From NCBI RefSeq assembly GCF_015500055.1, contig NZ_CP045492.1, forward strand, positions 2,614,501-2,678,500: a stretch of 64,000 nucleotides of DNA, given 5' to 3'. The notes beneath the pieces were generated by a model. That model was given only the letters and a program-made list of their open reading frames with translations, searched no databases and was not told where the DNA came from. The first letter of the stretch is position 1; each line of letters opens with the position of its first letter. The stretch comes from Mesorhizobium sp. NBSH29. Lineage in GTDB: Bacteria; Pseudomonadota; Alphaproteobacteria; Rhizobiales; Rhizobiaceae. The translations under genes were made by a program, and so were the position numbers. Shown here one piece after another: positions 34,947-44,703 of this stretch.

Positions 34947-36070
34947 TAGACCACGACCGAGCGGATGCTTTCGCCCGAGTGCATCAGGTCAAAGCCCTTG
35001 TTGATGTCCTCAAGCTTCAGGGTGTGGGTGATCATCGAGTCGATTTCGATTTTTCCATCCATGTACCAGTCGACGATTTTTGGCACATCGGTGCGCCCGC
35101 GCGCGCCGCCAAAGGCCGTGCCCATCCAGGTGCGACCGGTAACCAGCTGGAACGGTCGGGTGGCGATTTCCTGGCCGGCACCGGCGACGCCGATAACCAC
35201 CGACTTGCCCCAGCCTCGATGCGAACATTCGAGCGCTTGGCGCATCACCTTGGTGCTGCCAGTGCAATCGAACGTGTAGTCGGCGCCGCCAATCTGGTCG
35301 GCACCGCGCTTGGTGAGGTTAACGATATGGGCAACGACATCGCCGTCGATCTCCTTCGGATTGACGAAATGCGTCATCCCGAACTTTTCGCCCCAAGGTT
35401 TTTTGTCGTTGTTGATATCGACGCCAATAATCATGTCGGCGCCAGCAAGCCTCAGTCCCTGAATGACGTTCAGGCCAATGCCGCCCAGCCCGAACACCGC
35501 TGCAGTCGCGCCGATCTCTACCTTGGCGGTGTTGATGACAGCACCAATGCCGGTGGTGACGCCGCAGCCGATGTAGCAAATCTTGTCGAACGGGGCGGCA
35601 GGATTAACCTTGGCCAGTGCGATCTCGGGCAGCACGGTAAAATTCGCGAAGGTTGAGCAACCCATATAGTGAAAGATCTTGTCCTTGCCGATCGAGAAGC
35701 GGCTGGATCCATCCGGCATGACGCCCTGGCCCTGTGTGGCGCGGATGGCAGTACACAAATTGGTCTTGCGTGAAAGGCAGGAAGGGCACTGGCGGCATTC
35801 GGGTGTATAGAGTGGAATGACATGGTCACCCTTTTTGAGTGACGTGACGCCCTTGCCGACATCGACCACCACGCCCGCTCCCTCATGGCCAAGAATGGCT
35901 GGGAAAATGCCTTCCGGGTCAGCACCCGACAATGTGAACTCGTCCGTATGACAGATACCGGTAGCCTTGATCTCGACCAGCACCTCACCCTCGCGCGGCC
36001 CTTCAAGATCCACTTCCATGATTTCGAGGGGCTTTCCGGCGGCAACGGCCACGGCGGCGCGCGTTTTCAT
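34943..36070 (-). CDS. frmA: S-(hydroxymethyl)glutathione dehydrogenase / class III alcohol dehydrogenase
   Basis: Oxidises S-hydroxymethylglutathione (glutathione-formaldehyde adduct) with NAD+, the main formaldehyde detoxification step; also reduces S-nitrosoglutathione. 375 aa. It has the catalytic zinc segment TGICHTDEFTLSG with GHEGAGVV, the structural zinc cluster CRQCPSCLSRKTNLC, the class III mark GQGVMPDGSSRFS, and the Rossmann motif FGLGGIGLNVIQG. GGAAGGG precedes the ATG. The partner S-formylglutathione hydrolase (frmB) is not beside it. It overlaps the DUF188 gene by 4 bp. Confidence 0.97.
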   Translation of the reverse strand: MKTRAAVAVAAGKPLEIMEVDLEGPREGEVLVEIKATGICHTDEFTLSGADPEGIFPAILGHEGAGVVVDVGKGVTSLKKGDHVIPLYTPECRQCPSCLSRKTNLCTAIRATQGQGVMPDGSSRFSIGKDKIFHYMGCSTFANFTVLPEIALAKVNPAAPFDKICYIGCGVTTGIGAVINTAKVEIGATAAVFGLGGIGLNVIQGLRLAGADMIIGVDINNDKKPWGEKFGMTHFVNPKEIDGDVVAHIVNLTKRGADQIGGADYTFDCTGSTKVMRQALECSHRGWGKSVVIGVAGAGQEIATRPFQLVTGRTWMGTAFGGARGRTDVPKIVDWYMDGKIEIDSMITHTLKLEDINKGFDLMHSGESIRSVVVY

Positions 36071-36198
36071 GCTAAATTCCCTTCCATCGATTCAAGCCGC
36101 GGAACGTTTCAGGAAATCGGGCAGGGATCAAGGGAGGCGCGACATCTCTTGACCTTTCATGCGCCGCGCAGCATCGCTTGGCGGCGGAGAGAAAGACC

Positions 36199-36612
36199 AT
36201 GTATGAAAACCTGACACTAGGAACATTGATGATCACGCTCACGGCGCTGATCCACACCTTCGGCCTGATTGCCATCACGAAGATGGAGAGCGTTCTGCAA
36301 AAGCATCAACACCCCATCATCTCGATGGCGACAACAGTGCTGGGCCTGTTCCTGCTGCTCACTGTCGAGGTGTGGCTGTGGGCGCTGGCGCACTATCATC
36401 TGGGCGTGATCGAGCACTTTGAGACAGCACTCTATTTTTCGCTCACATCTTTTTCCACGCTGGGCTTTGGCGACGTGCTGCCGGCCCGCGAATGGCGGAT
36501 TTTTGCAGCGCTTGAAGGGGTGAACGGGTTTTTGCTGATCGGCTGGTCGACGGCGCACCTGATCGCCGCCAGCATTCGCGTCGGCCCATTCCGCACGGGC
36601 GAGCATTTTTGA
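36199..36612 (+). CDS. Small two-TM potassium channel family protein
   Basis: 137 aa. It has a first hydrophobic helix (LTLGTLMITLTALIHTFGLIAI), a second (TTVLGLFLLLTVEVWLWALA), a pore helix with selectivity filter FSTLGFGD, and a last membrane helix (FAALEGVNGFLLIGWSTAHLI). The filter TLGFGD is a variant of the K+ channel TVGYGD. There is no cytoplasmic RCK or cyclic-nucleotide domain, so gating is not evident. ATG 36199 has GGAGA about 8 nt upstream. It is divergent from frmA and 75 bp ahead of pccA. Confidence 0.85.
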   Translation: MYENLTLGTLMITLTALIHTFGLIAITKMESVLQKHQHPIISMATTVLGLFLLLTVEVWLWALAHYHLGVIEHFETALYFSLTSFSTLGFGDVLPAREWRIFAALEGVNGFLLIGWSTAHLIAASIRVGPFRTGEHF

Positions 36613-36687
36613 GACGCGTACGCTGCGCTTGAGCAGCCCTGCATGAGCACATACAAGAACAAGCGCAGACTGACCGGGGGAATTCAT

Positions 36688-38700
36688 TTGTTCAAGAAGA
36701 TTCTGATCGCCAATCGCGGCGAGATCGCCTGCCGCATCATCAAGACCGCGCGGCGCATGGGCATCGCCACAGTGGCGGTCTACTCCGATGCAGACCGCGA
36801 AGCGGTGCATGTCGAGATGGCCGACGAAGCAGTACACATAGGTCCGGCTTCAGCCGCGCAAAGCTATCTGGTGCCCGAAAAGATCATCGCGGCGTGCAAG
36901 GAGACAGGTACGCAAGCAGTCCATCCTGGCTACGGCTTTCTGTCGGAGCGCGCGTCTTTCTGCGAAATGCTGGAAGCTGAAGGGATCATCTTCATCGGTC
37001 CAAAGCCCAAGGCGATCAAAGCGATGGGCGACAAGATTGAATCAAAAAAGTTTGCCAACGCGGCCAATGTTTCCACCGTTCCAGGCTGGCTCGGCGTGAT
37101 TGAAAACGCTGAACATGCCGAAAAGATCGCCGGCGAGATCGGCTATCCGGTGATGATCAAGGCATCAGCAGGTGGCGGCGGCAAGGGTATGCGCATCGCC
37201 TGGAATGAGGCGGAAGTGCGCGACGGCTTTGACCGAGCGACATCGGAGGCCAAAAGCTCGTTTGGCGACGACCGCGTCTTCATCGAGAAATTCGTGGTCG
37301 ATCCGCGCCATATCGAGATCCAGCTTTTGGCCGATGCGCATGGCAATGCGGTCTATCTCGGCGAACGCGAATGTTCGATCCAGCGCCGCAACCAGAAGGT
37401 TGCGGAAGAAGCGCCGTCTTCTTTCCTCGATGACGCCACACGCAAGGCGATGGGCGAACAGTCGGTGGCACTGGCCAAGGCCGTTGACTACCAAAGCGCG
37501 GGCACCGTCGAATTCATCGTCGACTCTGAGAAGAACTTCTACTTCCTTGAAATGAATACACGTTTGCAGGTCGAACACCCGGTGACAGAACTCATTACCG
37601 GCGTCGATCTGGTGGAACAGATGATCCGCATTGCCGCTGGCGAAAAACTGTCTTTCAGCCAGAAGGATGTGAAGCTCAATGGCTGGGCAATCGAAAGCCG
37701 TCTCTATGCTGAGGACCCATACCGCAACTTCCTGCCGTCCGTCGGTCGGCTGACGCGGTATCGCCCGCCTGCGGAAGGGCCTGCCGGAAGCGCGATCATC
37801 CGGAACGATACCGGCGTCACCGAGGGCGCGGAAATTTCGATGTTTTACGATCCGATGATCGCAAAATTGTGCACCTGGGCACCGAGCCGTATCGAGGCTA
37901 TCGATGCGATGTCCGACGCTTTGGATGCCTTTGTCGTGGATGGCATTGAGCAAAACATCCCGTTTTTGTCGGCACTAATGCAGCATCCGCGCTGGCGCTC
38001 GGGCGATATTTCCACCGCCTTCATCGCCGAGGAATATCCGGACGGCTTTGCGGCGATTGCACCCGATGCCGACGAAAGCGCGGTGCTTGCTGCGATCGCA
38101 ACAGCGGTAGAACTGGTGCGCCGCGACCGCCTCGACCGGATGACCGACCGGATGTCGCCGCATTCAGGTCGCCTGAAATGCGAATGGGACGTGAAGATCG
38201 GTAAAGATTATGTGCCGGTCATCGTCGCAGTTGGATCAACGACACGGCCGCTTGAACTTTCCCTGCAAATCGCCGACGGGCCTGCCATTTCGGTTGCATC
38301 TCATTGGCGTCCGGGCGACCTCGTCTGGCGCGGCAGGGTGGGTGGCACGGACGTCACCGCACAGCTGCGTCCGGCACCCAACGGGGTACGCATCGCCTGG
38401 AAAGGCATGGCGGTCACCGCGCAGGCGATGCTGCCGCGCACGGCGCAACTCGACCGCTTGATGCCGGAAAAAATCGCGCCTGATACGTCCAATTTGCTGC
38501 TTTGCCCGATGCCGGGTCTGGTCGTCTCGCTGGCGGTGACGGAAGGGCAAGAGGTCAAGGCAGGCGAGACGCTCGCGGTCGTCGAGGCGATGAAGATGGA
38601 AAACGTGCTCCGGGCGGAGCGCGACGTCACCGTGAAAAAGATCAACGCCAAGGCCGGCGACAGCCTCGCTGTCGATGCTGTCATCATGGAGTTTGCGTGA
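36688..38700 (+). CDS. pccA: Propionyl-CoA carboxylase alpha subunit (biotin carboxylase + biotin carrier)
   Basis: Carboxylates biotin with ATP and bicarbonate and carries it to the beta subunit, which makes methylmalonyl-CoA from propionyl-CoA. 670 aa. Biotin carboxylase N-domain (FKKILIANRGEIACRIIKTARRMG), ATP-grasp (ASAGGGGKGMRI, EMNTRLQVEHPVTE), C-domain, a linker (BT) domain, and the biotinyl domain with VVEAMKMENVL. Length and linker fit PccA better than AccC alone (about 450 aa) or methylcrotonyl-CoA carboxylase, though the latter cannot be ruled out by eye. The start is TTG 36688, with GGGGGAATTCA upstream and the exact family N-terminus. pccB is not adjacent. Confidence 0.9.
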   Translation: MFKKILIANRGEIACRIIKTARRMGIATVAVYSDADREAVHVEMADEAVHIGPASAAQSYLVPEKIIAACKETGTQAVHPGYGFLSERASFCEMLEAEGIIFIGPKPKAIKAMGDKIESKKFANAANVSTVPGWLGVIENAEHAEKIAGEIGYPVMIKASAGGGGKGMRIAWNEAEVRDGFDRATSEAKSSFGDDRVFIEKFVVDPRHIEIQLLADAHGNAVYLGERECSIQRRNQKVAEEAPSSFLDDATRKAMGEQSVALAKAVDYQSAGTVEFIVDSEKNFYFLEMNTRLQVEHPVTELITGVDLVEQMIRIAAGEKLSFSQKDVKLNGWAIESRLYAEDPYRNFLPSVGRLTRYRPPAEGPAGSAIIRNDTGVTEGAEISMFYDPMIAKLCTWAPSRIEAIDAMSDALDAFVVDGIEQNIPFLSALMQHPRWRSGDISTAFIAEEYPDGFAAIAPDADESAVLAAIATAVELVRRDRLDRMTDRMSPHSGRLKCEWDVKIGKDYVPVIVAVGSTTRPLELSLQIADGPAISVASHWRPGDLVWRGRVGGTDVTAQLRPAPNGVRIAWKGMAVTAQAMLPRTAQLDRLMPEKIAPDTSNLLLCPMPGLVVSLAVTEGQEVKAGETLAVVEAMKMENVLRAERDVTVKKINAKAGDSLAVDAVIMEFA

Positions 38701-38796
38701 CAAGCAGGGGGTAACCCGCCCGTCACGCTGGCACAGGCGCACCTGGTCCTATACGCTGGCCGGCATGGAATCGGATGTGAAATACGGTTGGGCCTG

Positions 38797-41700
38797 ATGG
38801 CGGGCGATGTCACCACGCGTGACCCGCTTATGCGGGAAAAGCAGGAGCGGGATAGCCGTCCGCCAAGACCTGCGCGCCCGTTTATCCATTTGCGCGTCCA
38901 TTCGGCCTATTCGCTCCTTGAGGGGGCGCTGCCCCTGACCAAGGTGGTGGCCCATGCAGTGCACGATCTGGCCCCGGCCATCGCCGTGACCGACACCAAC
39001 AATCTGTTCGGCGCGCTGGAGTTTGCCCAGAAGGCGACGAAGGACGGTGTTCAGCCGATCATCGGCTGTCAGGTCGATCTGGCCTACCCCGAAGGGGGAG
39101 CCGATGGCCAGCGCAGCCATCAGCGCCGCAGTCAGATTTTGTTTCCGGTGGTTCTGCTGGCCGCCAACGAGACTGGCTATGCCAATCTGGTGCGGCTTGT
39201 CAGCCATATGTACCTGGCGGTTCCAGATTCCGATGGCGTCCACCTCCCGATGGCTGACCTTGAGCGGTTTGCGCCAGGGCTCATCTGCCTCACCGGCGGC
39301 GCACGCGGGCCGGTGGGTGCCGCACTCCTTTCAGGCGACAAGGACCTTGCCGAAACCCGGTTAGGCGAACTGAGCAATCTGTTCGGCGACAAGCTTTATG
39401 TCGAATTATCCCGCCCGGATGGTTATGATCGCGGCCTGGAAGCCGCGACCGTCGAGTTGGCCTACCGCCACGATCTGCCTTTGGTCGCCACCAACGAGGC
39501 GTTTTTCCCGTCCCGCGACGATTATGAGGCGCATGACGCGCTGATCGCCATTGCCGAGGGGTCGGTGGTGGCTTCGGATGACCGCCGCCGGCTATCGCCC
39601 GACAATTTCTTGCGCGCCCAAGCAGAAATGGCCGCACTCTTTGCCGATCTTCCTGAGGCCATCGACAACACAATAGAGATTGCCCGCCGCTGTTCCTACT
39701 ATCCCCAAAACCGTGACCCGATCCTGCCGCGCTTTGCCGCCCGCGATGCCGAGGATGCCGTGGCAGCAGTGGTGGCCGAGGCAGAAGAACTGGCCCGGCA
39801 GGCTCGCGAGGGGCTTGCCATGCGCATTGCAACGCGCGGCCTGACCGAGGGTTTTGAGGTTCGGCAATACGAAGAACGGCTGGAATATGAGCTTGGCATC
39901 ATCACACGGATGAAGTTTCCGGGCTATTTCCTGATTGTTGCCGACTTCATCAAATGGGCGAAGGTTCAGGGCATTCCCGTCGGCCCTGGCCGTGGATCGG
40001 GTGCCGGCTCGCTGGTCGCCTACGCGCTCACCATCACCGATGTCGATCCGCTGCGCTTTTCGCTGCTGTTCGAACGCTTCCTCAATCCCGACCGCGTGTC
40101 GATGCCCGATTTCGACATCGATTTCTGTCAGGATCGCCGCGAGGAGGTGATCCGTTACGTGCAGGCCAAATATGGCCGCGACCAGGTCGGTCAGATCATT
40201 ACCTTTGGTACTTTGCAGGCGCGCGCCGTGCTGCGCGATGTTGGGCGCGTGCTACAGATGCCGTATGGTCAGGTCGACCGCCTCTGCAAGATGGTGCCGT
40301 CGAACCCTGCCAACCCGGTGTCGCTGGCAAAAGCCATCGAGGGCGAACCGCGCTTTGGCGAGGAGGCCGAAAAAGAGCCGATCGTCCAGACACTGCTCGA
40401 CATGGCGCAAAAGCTCGAAGGGCTCTACCGCCACGCCTCCACCCATGCCGCGGGCATCGTCATTGGCGACCGACCGCTGTCAGAACTGGTGCCGATGTAC
40501 CGCGACCAGCGCTCGGATATGCCGGTCACTCAGTTCAACATGAAATATGTTGAACAGGCCGGGCTGGTGAAATTCGATTTTCTTGGCCTGAAAACGCTGA
40601 CCGTGCTGGAGACAGCGGTCAAGCTGATCATGCGGCGCGGCATCGACATCGACCTGGCGACCATCCCGCTTGATGACCCGAAAACCTACGAGATGCTGTC
40701 GCGCGGCGAAGTGGTCGGCGTGTTCCAGGTGGAATCGGCTGGCATGCGCAAGGCGCTGATCGGCATGAAGCCTGATCGCATCGAGGACATTATTGCGCTG
40801 GTGGCGCTCTATCGCCCCGGTCCGATGGAAAACATTCCGACCTACAATGCCCGCAAGCATGGCGAGGAGGAACTGGCATCCATTCACCCGAAGATCGATC
40901 ATCTGGTCAAGGAAACGCAGGGCGTCATTGTCTACCAGGAACAGGTGATGCAGATCGCGCAGGAACTGTCGGGCTATTCGCTCGGCGAAGCCGATCTGCT
41001 GCGCCGCGCCATGGGCAAAAAAATCCGCGCCGAGATGGACAAGCAGCGCGAGCGCTTTGTGTCGGGTGCCATGGAGCGTGGTCTTCTGAAGCCGCAAGCC
41101 GACTTCATCTTCGACCTTCTGGCAAAATTCGCCGATTACGGATTTAACAAATCGCACGCCGCAGCCTACGCTATCGTCTCCTACCAGACTGCCTATCTGA
41201 AGGCCCATTATCCGGTCGAGTTCCTGGCCGCGTCGATGACGCTCGACATGTCCAACACCGACAAGCTGGCCGACTTCCGCCAGGACGCGCTGCGCCTTGG
41301 CATTGAAGTGTCGCCGCCCTCGGTTACATCATCCTTCCGCGCTTTCGAGGTGGCGGAGAACCGCATCTTCTATTCGATGGCGGCCATCAAGGGTGTGGGC
41401 GACGCCGCCGTCGAGCATATTGTCGCCAAACGCATGGAACGGCAGTTCGAAAGCCTCGCCGATTTCTGCGAGCGCATCGATCCGCGCATTGTCGGCAAAC
41501 GGGTCTTCGAAAGCCTCATCATGGCCGGCGGCTTCGATTGCTTCGGCCACGACCGTGCTTCGATGCTGGCCGGCGTCGAGCGGATGATGGGCATGGCCCA
41601 GCGCGCGCAGGAAAATGCCCTGTCGGGGCAATCCGATATTTTTGGCATGGCCAATGGCGGCCAGGCGCCGACGCTTCTTCTGCCCGCCGCCGAACCATGG

Positions 41701-42324
41701 TCGCCAGCGGAAAAGCTGCACCGCGAATTCCAGGCGGTCGGTTTCTATCTCTCGGCCCATCCGCTCGATGAATACAAGGAACTTCTGGCCAGGATGAGGG
41801 TGCAGAACTGGGCGCAGTTTTCCGCCGGCGTCAAGCAGGGCGCGACTGCCGGCAGGCTGGCCGGCACGGTCACCTCCAAGCAGGAGCGCAAGACCCGCAC
41901 CGGAAACAAGATGGGCGTGATAGCCTTCTCTGACACCACCGGCCAGTACGAGGCTGTGCTGTTCTCCGAAGGGCTGGCACAATACCGCGACATGCTGGAA
42001 GCCGGCCGTTCGGTCGTTATCACCGTCGCTGCTGAAGACCGCCCGGAAGGCGTCAATCTGCGCATCCAGACGGTTCAAATTCTCGATGAGATGGCAAGCC
42101 AGATGCAGGGGGCCTTGCGCGTCTATGTGCGCGATCCGTCCTCCCTGCCGACCATCTCGGCCCAACTTTCTGCAAAAGGCGAGGGGCAGGTGAGTTTCGT
42201 GGTCATCAAGGAGGGCGGCGCCGGCGAAATCGAGATCGAACTGCCGGAGCGAAAACGCATTTCTCCCCAGATAGCCGCAGCGATGCGGGGCGTGCCGGGC
42301 GTGGTGGAAGTGGAACTGGTTTAA
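38797..42324 (+). CDS. dnaE: DNA polymerase III alpha subunit
   Basis: Replicative polymerase catalytic subunit (family C). About 1175 aa. It contains the PHP domain (FIHLRVHSAYSLLEGALPLT), the palm with GPGRGSGAGSLVAYAL and the catalytic aspartates in PDFDIDFCQDRR, the fingers/beta-binding region (YGFNKSHAAAYAIVSYQTAYLKAHYPVEF), a helix-hairpin-helix region and the OB domain (AGRLAGTVTSKQERKTRTGNKMGVIAF). The long form and OB domain mark DnaE1 rather than the SOS-induced DnaE2. The start is uncertain: ATG 38797 is used, with TTG 38788 and ATG 38830 possible; none has a strong ribosome site. No proofreading domain is fused, as usual. Confidence 0.97.
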   Translation: MAGDVTTRDPLMREKQERDSRPPRPARPFIHLRVHSAYSLLEGALPLTKVVAHAVHDLAPAIAVTDTNNLFGALEFAQKATKDGVQPIIGCQVDLAYPEGGADGQRSHQRRSQILFPVVLLAANETGYANLVRLVSHMYLAVPDSDGVHLPMADLERFAPGLICLTGGARGPVGAALLSGDKDLAETRLGELSNLFGDKLYVELSRPDGYDRGLEAATVELAYRHDLPLVATNEAFFPSRDDYEAHDALIAIAEGSVVASDDRRRLSPDNFLRAQAEMAALFADLPEAIDNTIEIARRCSYYPQNRDPILPRFAARDAEDAVAAVVAEAEELARQAREGLAMRIATRGLTEGFEVRQYEERLEYELGIITRMKFPGYFLIVADFIKWAKVQGIPVGPGRGSGAGSLVAYALTITDVDPLRFSLLFERFLNPDRVSMPDFDIDFCQDRREEVIRYVQAKYGRDQVGQIITFGTLQARAVLRDVGRVLQMPYGQVDRLCKMVPSNPANPVSLAKAIEGEPRFGEEAEKEPIVQTLLDMAQKLEGLYRHASTHAAGIVIGDRPLSELVPMYRDQRSDMPVTQFNMKYVEQAGLVKFDFLGLKTLTVLETAVKLIMRRGIDIDLATIPLDDPKTYEMLSRGEVVGVFQVESAGMRKALIGMKPDRIEDIIALVALYRPGPMENIPTYNARKHGEEELASIHPKIDHLVKETQGVIVYQEQVMQIAQELSGYSLGEADLLRRAMGKKIRAEMDKQRERFVSGAMERGLLKPQADFIFDLLAKFADYGFNKSHAAAYAIVSYQTAYLKAHYPVEFLAASMTLDMSNTDKLADFRQDALRLGIEVSPPSVTSSFRAFEVAENRIFYSMAAIKGVGDAAVEHIVAKRMERQFESLADFCERIDPRIVGKRVFESLIMAGGFDCFGHDRASMLAGVERMMGMAQRAQENALSGQSDIFGMANGGQAPTLLLPAAEPWSPAEKLHREFQAVGFYLSAHPLDEYKELLARMRVQNWAQFSAGVKQGATAGRLAGTVTSKQERKTRTGNKMGVIAFSDTTGQYEAVLFSEGLAQYRDMLEAGRSVVITVAAEDRPEGVNLRIQTVQILDEMASQMQGALRVYVRDPSSLPTISAQLSAKGEGQVSFVVIKEGGAGEIEIELPERKRISPQIAAAMRGVPGVVEVELV

Positions 42325-42331
42325 GCGGAGC

Positions 42332-43213
42332 CTACGAACTCGGCAGGTCCGCCACCGTCGCCTTGCGCCGCGAAATGTTGAAGAGATTGCCAAGCAGGAT
42401 CAATGCCGCGCCGATGGCGGTGAACATATCGATCTGCTCGCAATAGACGAGATAGCCGAGTAAAGCGGTAAGCGGCACGCGCAAAAAGTCCATTGGCACG
42501 ACAACCATGGCATCGGCGTAAGCCAGCGCCCGTGCCATGCAAAAGTGAGAAAAAGTTCCCGAAAAAGCGATCAGCATGATCCACGGCCAGACACTCGCAG
42601 GCGGCGTGCGCCAGACCCATAGAGCCGGGATCAACCCGATCACCGACTGGATGATGACCATCCAGAAAATGATGCGGACGACGCTTTCGGTGCGGGTCAG
42701 CGCCTTGACCAGCACGATCGAGACAGCAAACCCGACGGCGCCTGCCAGCATCACCAAATGGCCGGGCTCGGCCGCGCTGGTGCCCGGCCGCACGATGACC
42801 GCCACGCCGATAATCCCAAGCACAAGGGCCGCGATTTTGGCCCGGCTGAGCCGCTCGCCGAGATAAAGCACAGCCAGAATGGCCGTCCAGAAAGGCGTGG
42901 TGAACTCAATGGAGACCACTTCGGCTAGCGGAATGAGCGTGAGAGCATAAAGCCAGGAGAGCTGTCCGAAATAATGCGCGGCGTTGCGCCCGATATGGGC
43001 TGCAGGGCGTGCCGTACGCATCGCCGCCCACCCGCCCGCCAGGTGAACCAGCGGCAAAAGCATGAAAAAGCCGATCACCGAGCGCATCTCCATGACCTGA
43101 AACACATTCAGGTCGCGCGTCGTCTCGCGCCCGGCAAGCGCGGTCACGAGCATCAGGAAGAGCCACCCGGCCATCCATAGGGCTGCTTTGGGAATGGACG
43201 CTGTCTCGGTCAT
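42332..43213 (-). CDS. DMT-superfamily (EamA) transporter
   Basis: A 293-aa inner-membrane protein with about ten hydrophobic segments in two EamA repeats. Typical spots are AEVVSIEFTTPFWTAILAVLYLGERLSRAKIAALVLGIIGVAVIVRPG at the end of repeat one and DFLRVPLTALLGYLVYCEQIDMFTAIGAALILLGNLFNI at the end of repeat two. Such proteins export or import small metabolites; the substrate is unknown. ATG 43213 starts the MTETASIPKAAL N-terminus; the frame is open upstream to 43255. It is convergent with dnaE, 7 bp apart. Confidence 0.88.
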   Translation of the reverse strand: MTETASIPKAALWMAGWLFLMLVTALAGRETTRDLNVFQVMEMRSVIGFFMLLPLVHLAGGWAAMRTARPAAHIGRNAAHYFGQLSWLYALTLIPLAEVVSIEFTTPFWTAILAVLYLGERLSRAKIAALVLGIIGVAVIVRPGTSAAEPGHLVMLAGAVGFAVSIVLVKALTRTESVVRIIFWMVIIQSVIGLIPALWVWRTPPASVWPWIMLIAFSGTFSHFCMARALAYADAMVVVPMDFLRVPLTALLGYLVYCEQIDMFTAIGAALILLGNLFNISRRKATVADLPSS

Positions 43214-43293
43214 AGCAGACTGTTCTTGGCAGGCCCTGCCACAGGGGTCAAACACTAGCGCTGCCTATCGGCTGGGCCAGCCGGGAGTGGACG

Positions 43294-44610
43294 TCATTCG
43301 TCAAGCGGCTCGGGCGGATGGGCGTTGCGGCCTTTGCCAAAAGTATAGCCCGTCTCGACGGCGCTACGCCCGAATTTCCCCCGCAGCGTATCGATTGCGC
43401 CTTCAGCTTTGGCGCGCTTTGTGGCTTGCGTGTCGACCAGATCGGGTGGATCAGCCCGACTGTCATCCGACAACTCGCTGACGCCGATACCAAGCAGCCG
43501 GTATTTTGTGCCGTCGGTTTCCTTGGCCAGCATTTGCAGCCCGGTCAGGAAAATGCGGTCAGCCAGACGGGTCGGATCGCTGAGCTGCCGGTTGCGGGTG
43601 CGCAGTTTGAAATCCTGTGTTTTGAGCTTCAGCACGACCGTACGCCCGGCGATGCCAGATTTCTTCAGGCGTGCCGAAACTTTTTCGGCAAGCGCCCGCA
43701 GGATAGGAACCAGATCGGCAGCCGTCGCCAGATCGGTGTCAAAGGTAGTTTCTGCCGAAACGCTTTTCGCATCATGGTCGGGCTGGATGCTGCGCTGATC
43801 AATCCCGCGCGCAAGGTGAAACAGCCGGTCGCCCATGCTGCCGTAGCGCTGCGCCAGCTCGCGCCGTTCCAGTTTTTGCAACTGGCCGATCATGGTAATG
43901 CCGTCGCGTGCCAGCGTCGCTGCAAACGACTTTCCAACGCCCCAGATCAGCGTCACCGGTTGTTCAGCCAGAAACCCCAGCGCCTCGGCCTCGCCGATTA
44001 CTGAAAAGCCGCGCGGCTTGCGAAAATCCGATGCCACCTTGGCGAGGAACTTGCAGTAAGACAGCCCGGCCGACACGGAGATACCAATCTCGCGTTCGAC
44101 ATCAATGGCAAACTGCCCGAGCACCTGCGCCGGCGGGCGGCCATGCAGCCGCTCGGTGCCGGAGAGGTCCAAAAAAGCCTCGTCGATGGAAACAGGCTCC
44201 ACCAGCGGCGTCAGCGCTTGCATCATCTGGCGCACCTCGCGCCCGACGCGCACATATTTTTCCATATCCGGTTTCACCACGACCGCCTGCGGGCAGGCTT
44301 CCAGCGCCTTGAACATAGGCATTGCCGAGCGCACGCCATTGATGCGCGCGATGTAGCAGGCAGTCGAGACAACGCCACGCTTGCCGCCACCGATGATCAC
44401 CGGCTTGTCCTTCAGCGCGGGGTTGTCGCGTTTTTCCACCGCCGCGTAGAAGGCATCGCAGTCGACGTGCGCAATTGTCAGACGGTAAAGCTCGGGATGG
44501 CGTGTCAGTCGCGGGCTTCCGCACGCTTGGCAACGCTTCGCGTCACCGTGCTGCGGGGTCATGCAGTCGCGGCAGAAACCGTGGTTCGGATCGTTGGCAG
44601 GTGTCGGCAT
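43294..44610 (-). CDS. dinB: DNA polymerase IV with N-terminal zinc-ribbon-like motif
   Basis: Y-family translesion polymerase. 438 aa, longer than E. coli DinB (351). Residues 13-30 hold CRDC and CQAC, a four-cysteine zinc-ribbon-like head. The polymerase part starts at [19 protein letters not shown] and includes the catalytic [12 protein letters not shown], the helix-hairpin-helix [16 protein letters not shown] and the little-finger domain, ending in a 40-residue charged tail with no clear beta-clamp motif by eye. A GTTC-N7-GTTC box stands 6 bp before the ATG, so LexA control is expected. It follows a HAD gene by 90 bp on the same strand. Confidence 0.95.
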   Translation of the reverse strand: MPTPANDPNHGFCRDCMTPQHGDAKRCQACGSPRLTRHPELYRLTIAHVDCDAFYAAVEKRDNPALKDKPVIIGGGKRGVVSTACYIARINGVRSAMPMFKALEACPQAVVVKPDMEKYVRVGREVRQMMQALTPLVEPVSIDEAFLDLSGTERLHGRPPAQVLGQFAIDVEREIGISVSAGLSYCKFLAKVASDFRKPRGFSVIGEAEALGFLAEQPVTLIWGVGKSFAATLARDGITMIGQLQKLERRELAQRYGSMGDRLFHLARGIDQRSIQPDHDAKSVSAETTFDTDLATAADLVPILRALAEKVSARLKKSGIAGRTVVLKLKTQDFKLRTRNRQLSDPTRLADRIFLTGLQMLAKETDGTKYRLLGIGVSELSDDSRADPPDLVDTQATKRAKAEGAIDTLRGKFGRSAVETGYTFGKGRNAHPPEPLDE

Positions 44611-44616
44611 GGGCGC

Positions 44617-44631
44617 GAACAGAATAAGAAC
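44617..44631 (-). promoter_or_regulatory. SOS (LexA) box of dinB
   Basis: On the dinB strand the sequence reads GTTC-TTATTCT-GTTC, an exact match to the alphaproteobacterial LexA consensus GTTC-N7-GTTC. It ends 6 bp before the dinB start codon, so repressor bound here would block transcription start or elongation into the gene. Confidence 0.88.
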
Positions 44632-44703
44632 ATTTAAAGTTTAGGTGACGTAGGCGAGTCGTACAAGACGGGCGAGAGGCCATGACGACTGCGATTTGAA
44701 CCG

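Noticed and set aside
38695-38728. Terminator hairpin at the pccA stop (GCGTGAC/GTCACGC)
   Set aside because: Short stem with imperfect interior and no T-run; too weak to list.
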